This document shows positions 61,690 to 64,000 of a stretch of 64,000 nt of DNA, in pieces. The notes under the pieces were generated by a model that did no database searches, had not been told where the DNA came from, and was given only the letters and a program-made list of their open reading frames with translations. Source of the stretch: Gaiellasilicea sp963765705 (GTDB taxonomy: Bacteria > Actinomycetota > Thermoleophilia > Gaiellales > Gaiellaceae). How positions within the stretch are numbered: position 1 is the stretch's first letter; every line of letters begins with the position of its first letter. The DNA is taken from contig CAVXXJ010000009.1 in assembly GCA_963765705.1 (NCBI GenBank), positions 196,491 to 260,490 on the forward strand, written 5' to 3'. A program made the position numbers and the translations under genes.

Positions 61690-63003
61690 ATGGCTAAATT
61701 ACGCTGTTTGGAGTACCTCCTCTTTTTTGTTTACCTGGCTTTTTTTGCCTGGCTGGTTACCAAAACTAGCTTTTTTCTCTCAACGGGTTTAACCAAACCG
61801 CAACTGGTCATATTTTTTTATTTAAGGTGATGGCCGGTATATTTTATGGCTGGATGGGCTTGTATTACGGAGGCCTGGCGCAGATGTGGACACCTGGGAC
61901 TTCCATTACAATGGCTAAGGAATACAGCCTCTTGGGACAAATCCGCCTGAATATTTCACCGATATATTCAATGACCCTTATCCGGGGCAGGAAGCTTTTT
62001 TGCCTCCACCGATTCTTACTGGAATGACCTAAAAGCAAATGTTTTTATCAAGCTGCTTTCCATTTTTGATATTTTCAGCTTTGGCCATTATTATGTGAAT
62101 GTCATTTTTTATTCCTTCATCACCTTGTTTGGTCCATTAGCATTCTATAAGGTAATGAATGATGTATTCCCTAAAAAAAGGATACTGCTGCTGGTTACTG
62201 TATTTTTCATCCCTTCATTTTATTATTGGGCAAGTGGGCTTCATAAAGAAGGGCTGATCTTTACCGGCCTTGCTATGATCATTTACCATATTTATTTTGC
62301 GGCAAAGGAAAAAAGATTTTCCGTACGCAGGGTCCTTTTCCTTTTGCTCTGGATCCTGCTTTTAATGGTGCTCAGGAATTTCCTCGTTGTAATTCTGTTA
62401 CCGGCCATACTTGCCTGGCTGCTTGGCAATCCGCTGGCCGAAATATGCTTTACTCTGTTTTGTGTCAATTTATTTGATTTCCGGTATTCTATTTTTTGGC
62501 TCCGGTATGTTGATCCGCGACTGGATTTTCCCCGTGCAGTTGTTATAAGGCAGCAGGCCTATATACAAATGGTGCCGGGTAATTCTTCCATTCCCATCAA
62601 ACAATTAAAACCAAATGTGGGCAGCTTTATAAAAAATACACCCGCAGGCTATCAGCCTTGCTGCCATTCGCCCATACCCAAGTGATACCTACCATTTACT
62701 TTCCCTGGCCGCCACAGTAGAGATTAATCTGATCCTGCTATTCCTGCTGGTATTGATTCTTTGGAGAAGAAAGGAGGGCCCGGTTTCCTGGCCGGTTATC
62801 TGGTTCAGCCTGTTTTTTTCATTTTCACTTTCATGCTGGTGGTTGGATTCAGTGTAAATAACCTTGGCGCAATAGTCAGGTACCGCAGTATTATTCTTCC
62901 TTTGCTGGTGACGCCAATGGTATTAAGTATCAACTGGGCAAAGATTCCGTGCTACTTCTCAAGAGATATTAACTATAAAAATAATGTCAATAAAATAGTT
63001 TAA
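61690..63003 (+). CDS. Polytopic membrane protein of unknown function, frameshifted
   Basis: A hydrophobic protein of about 430 residues when the frames are joined. It starts MAKLRCLEYLLFFVYLAFFA then WLVTKTSFFL, continues KVMAGIFYGWMGLYYGGLAQ, then MNVIFYSFITLFGPLAFYKV, ILLLVTVFFIPSFYYWASGL then HKEGLIFTGLAMIIYHIYFA, RRVLFLLLWILLLMVLRNFL, and near the end LAGYLVQPVFFIFTFMLVVG. At least nine spans are likely. The SGLHKEG loop between spans resembles polymerase or glycosyltransferase-type membrane proteins of Bacteroidota, but I cannot assign a function. Breaks at about 61,825, 61,890, 62,030, 62,440 and 62,680. Confidence 0.55.
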
Positions 63004-63145
63004 TTCCCCTTAAATTTGGCCTTTCCCCAACTGGAAAATCCACTTTCGATTGCTTTCCGCCACTACCAATCAGATTAGAAAAATTCAACGCAACGGCGCT
63101 GAGGCGTTGTTCATGTTTAATTCAAACAGTTTAAATTCAAAAATT

Positions 63146-64000
63146 ATGTCGTCGCTTCGTTTTAAGGCAATATCCAATCTCAGTACGATCGCAACTCAGG
63201 ATGTAGCAGGTTCAAACAAGATCACAGCCATTTTCGCCAGCAATGTATTTACGTTGAAGGTGGCCCGGGAGTTCCTGAGTGATGAAGGTTATAAAAGCCT
63301 CGTTAATTCAATTAAGGCAGGGCAGAAAATTGAACGTGCAGTGGCCAACCAGATAGCTACCGGTATCAGGGCATGGGCAGAAAGCAAAGGTGTTACTCAC
63401 TTTACACACTGGTTCCAGCCATTGACCGGCACCACTGCCGAAAAACATGATTCATTCTTTACTTTAAAAAGTGATGGCACACCGATAGAACAATTTGATG
63501 GTGATGCACTGATTCAGCAGGAGCCTGATGCTTCTTCTTTTCCGAGCGGCGGATTGCGTGCAACTTTTGAGGCAAGAGGTTATACTGCATGGGACCCCTC
63601 CTCACCTGCATTTATCCTGGGTATTGGTCAGGGACAAACATTATGCATACCTACGATCTTCGTTTCCTATACGGGAGAGTCGCTCGATTATAAAGCTCCT
63701 TTGCTGAAAGCACTGGAAGCATTGAATAAAGCTGCTGTTGATGTTTGTAATTATTTTGACAAGAATGTAAGCAATGTTACTCCCACCCTTGGATGGGAAC
63801 AGGAATATTTTGTGATTGATGAAGGATTGTTCAATGCACGCCCGGACCTGGTGCTTTCAGGGCGTACGGTATTTGGACATAACTCTGCCAAGAACCAGCA
63901 GTTGGAAGACCATTACTTTGGTTCAATCCCGGAAAGAGTGTATGCATTCATGAGGGATTTTGAAGAGGAATCTTATAAGCTGGGTATTCCACTACGCACC
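63146..64000 (+). CDS. glnN: Type III glutamine synthetase (partial, runs off the window)
   Basis: An unbroken frame of 285 codons from ATG 63146 to the end of the window. It reads MSSLRFKAISNLSTIATQDV, SNKITAIFASNVFTLKVARE, GIRAWAESKGVTHFTHWFQP then LTGTTAEKHDSFFTL, FEARGYTAWDPSSPAFILG and TPTLGWEQEYFVIDEGLFNA then RPDLVLSGRTVFG, the signature of GSIII (GlnN), the large glutamine synthetase of Bacteroidota and some cyanobacteria (about 730 residues). EQEYF contains metal-binding glutamates. An in-frame ATG at 63113 would add 11 residues. The 140-base leader shows no clear riboswitch. Confidence 0.93.
   Translation, partial: MSSLRFKAISNLSTIATQDVAGSNKITAIFASNVFTLKVAREFLSDEGYKSLVNSIKAGQKIERAVANQIATGIRAWAESKGVTHFTHWFQPLTGTTAEKHDSFFTLKSDGTPIEQFDGDALIQQEPDASSFPSGGLRATFEARGYTAWDPSSPAFILGIGQGQTLCIPTIFVSYTGESLDYKAPLLKALEALNKAAVDVCNYFDKNVSNVTPTLGWEQEYFVIDEGLFNARPDLVLSGRTVFGHNSAKNQQLEDHYFGSIPERVYAFMRDFEEESYKLGIPLRT

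Noticed and set aside
63011..63018. TAAATTTG as the -7 element of a glnN promoter
   Set aside because: The -7-like octamer is present but no TTTG occurs at the expected distance upstream.

Overview
The window joins two unrelated genomes. Bases 1 to about 43,320 are a very GC-rich actinobacterial chromosome segment: many GTG starts, 4-base GTGA/ATGA gene overlaps, and an mfd–foldase–mazG–eno–pyk / ftsB-like–DUF501 layout typical of Actinomycetota. The overall gene content suggests class Thermoleophilia, which is inference. Bases from about 43,320 to the end are a low-GC Bacteroidota segment, probably Chitinophagaceae: AT-rich spacers, rpsL, ilvE, comA-aroE, a GLPGLI-type protein, yidC, pyrG, proC, purL and type III glutamine synthetase. 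The switch falls inside a gene. An alcohol dehydrogenase breaks off after about 24 codons and the 3' end of an oppositely oriented rpsL follows directly. Both sides carry ordinary housekeeping genes, so a chimeric assembly is far likelier than gene transfer.

Both halves carry single-base frameshifts. In the left half they affect prs, an ABC exporter subunit, mfd, eno, pyk, an L,D-transpeptidase, xdhC and probably the rplY tail. In the right half almost every gene is affected. This looks like uncorrected long-read indels rather than gene decay, so broken genes are annotated as whole loci with the break described.

Left half, in order: information processing and isoprenoid genes (metG end, tatD, rsmA, ispE, tRNA-Gln, glmU, prs, rplY, pth, greA); a heterodimeric ABC exporter; mfd, foldase, mazG, eno, pyk; two acetyltransferases; an ftsB-like gene, DUF501 and small membrane proteins; an HTH-receiver regulator; a PAP2 phosphatase; a large GAF–SpoIIE phosphatase; a membrane/spermidine-synthase/GDPD reading frame; L,D-transpeptidase; a TlpA–CcmH–CcdA cytochrome c maturation cluster; ferredoxin; a NarL-type two-component pair; radical SAM, metallo-beta-lactamase and CNNM/CBS proteins; XdhC, SDR and the truncated dehydrogenase.

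Right half, in order: rpsL with a long 5' spacer full of phased repeats, ilvE, rdgB, an ECF sigma/anti-sigma-like pair, thioesterase, aroE, comA, a TPR protein, a small secreted protein, a GLPGLI-like protein, yidC, pyrG, an amidohydrolase, proC, purL, a polytopic membrane protein and the start of glnN. The most unusual structure is a set of short-unit intergenic repeats, several with dyad symmetry and two phased at exactly 11 bp. The clearest, between ilvE and rpsL, has ten TTGCT-type units at exact 11-bp steps followed by eight AGCAA units in the opposite orientation.
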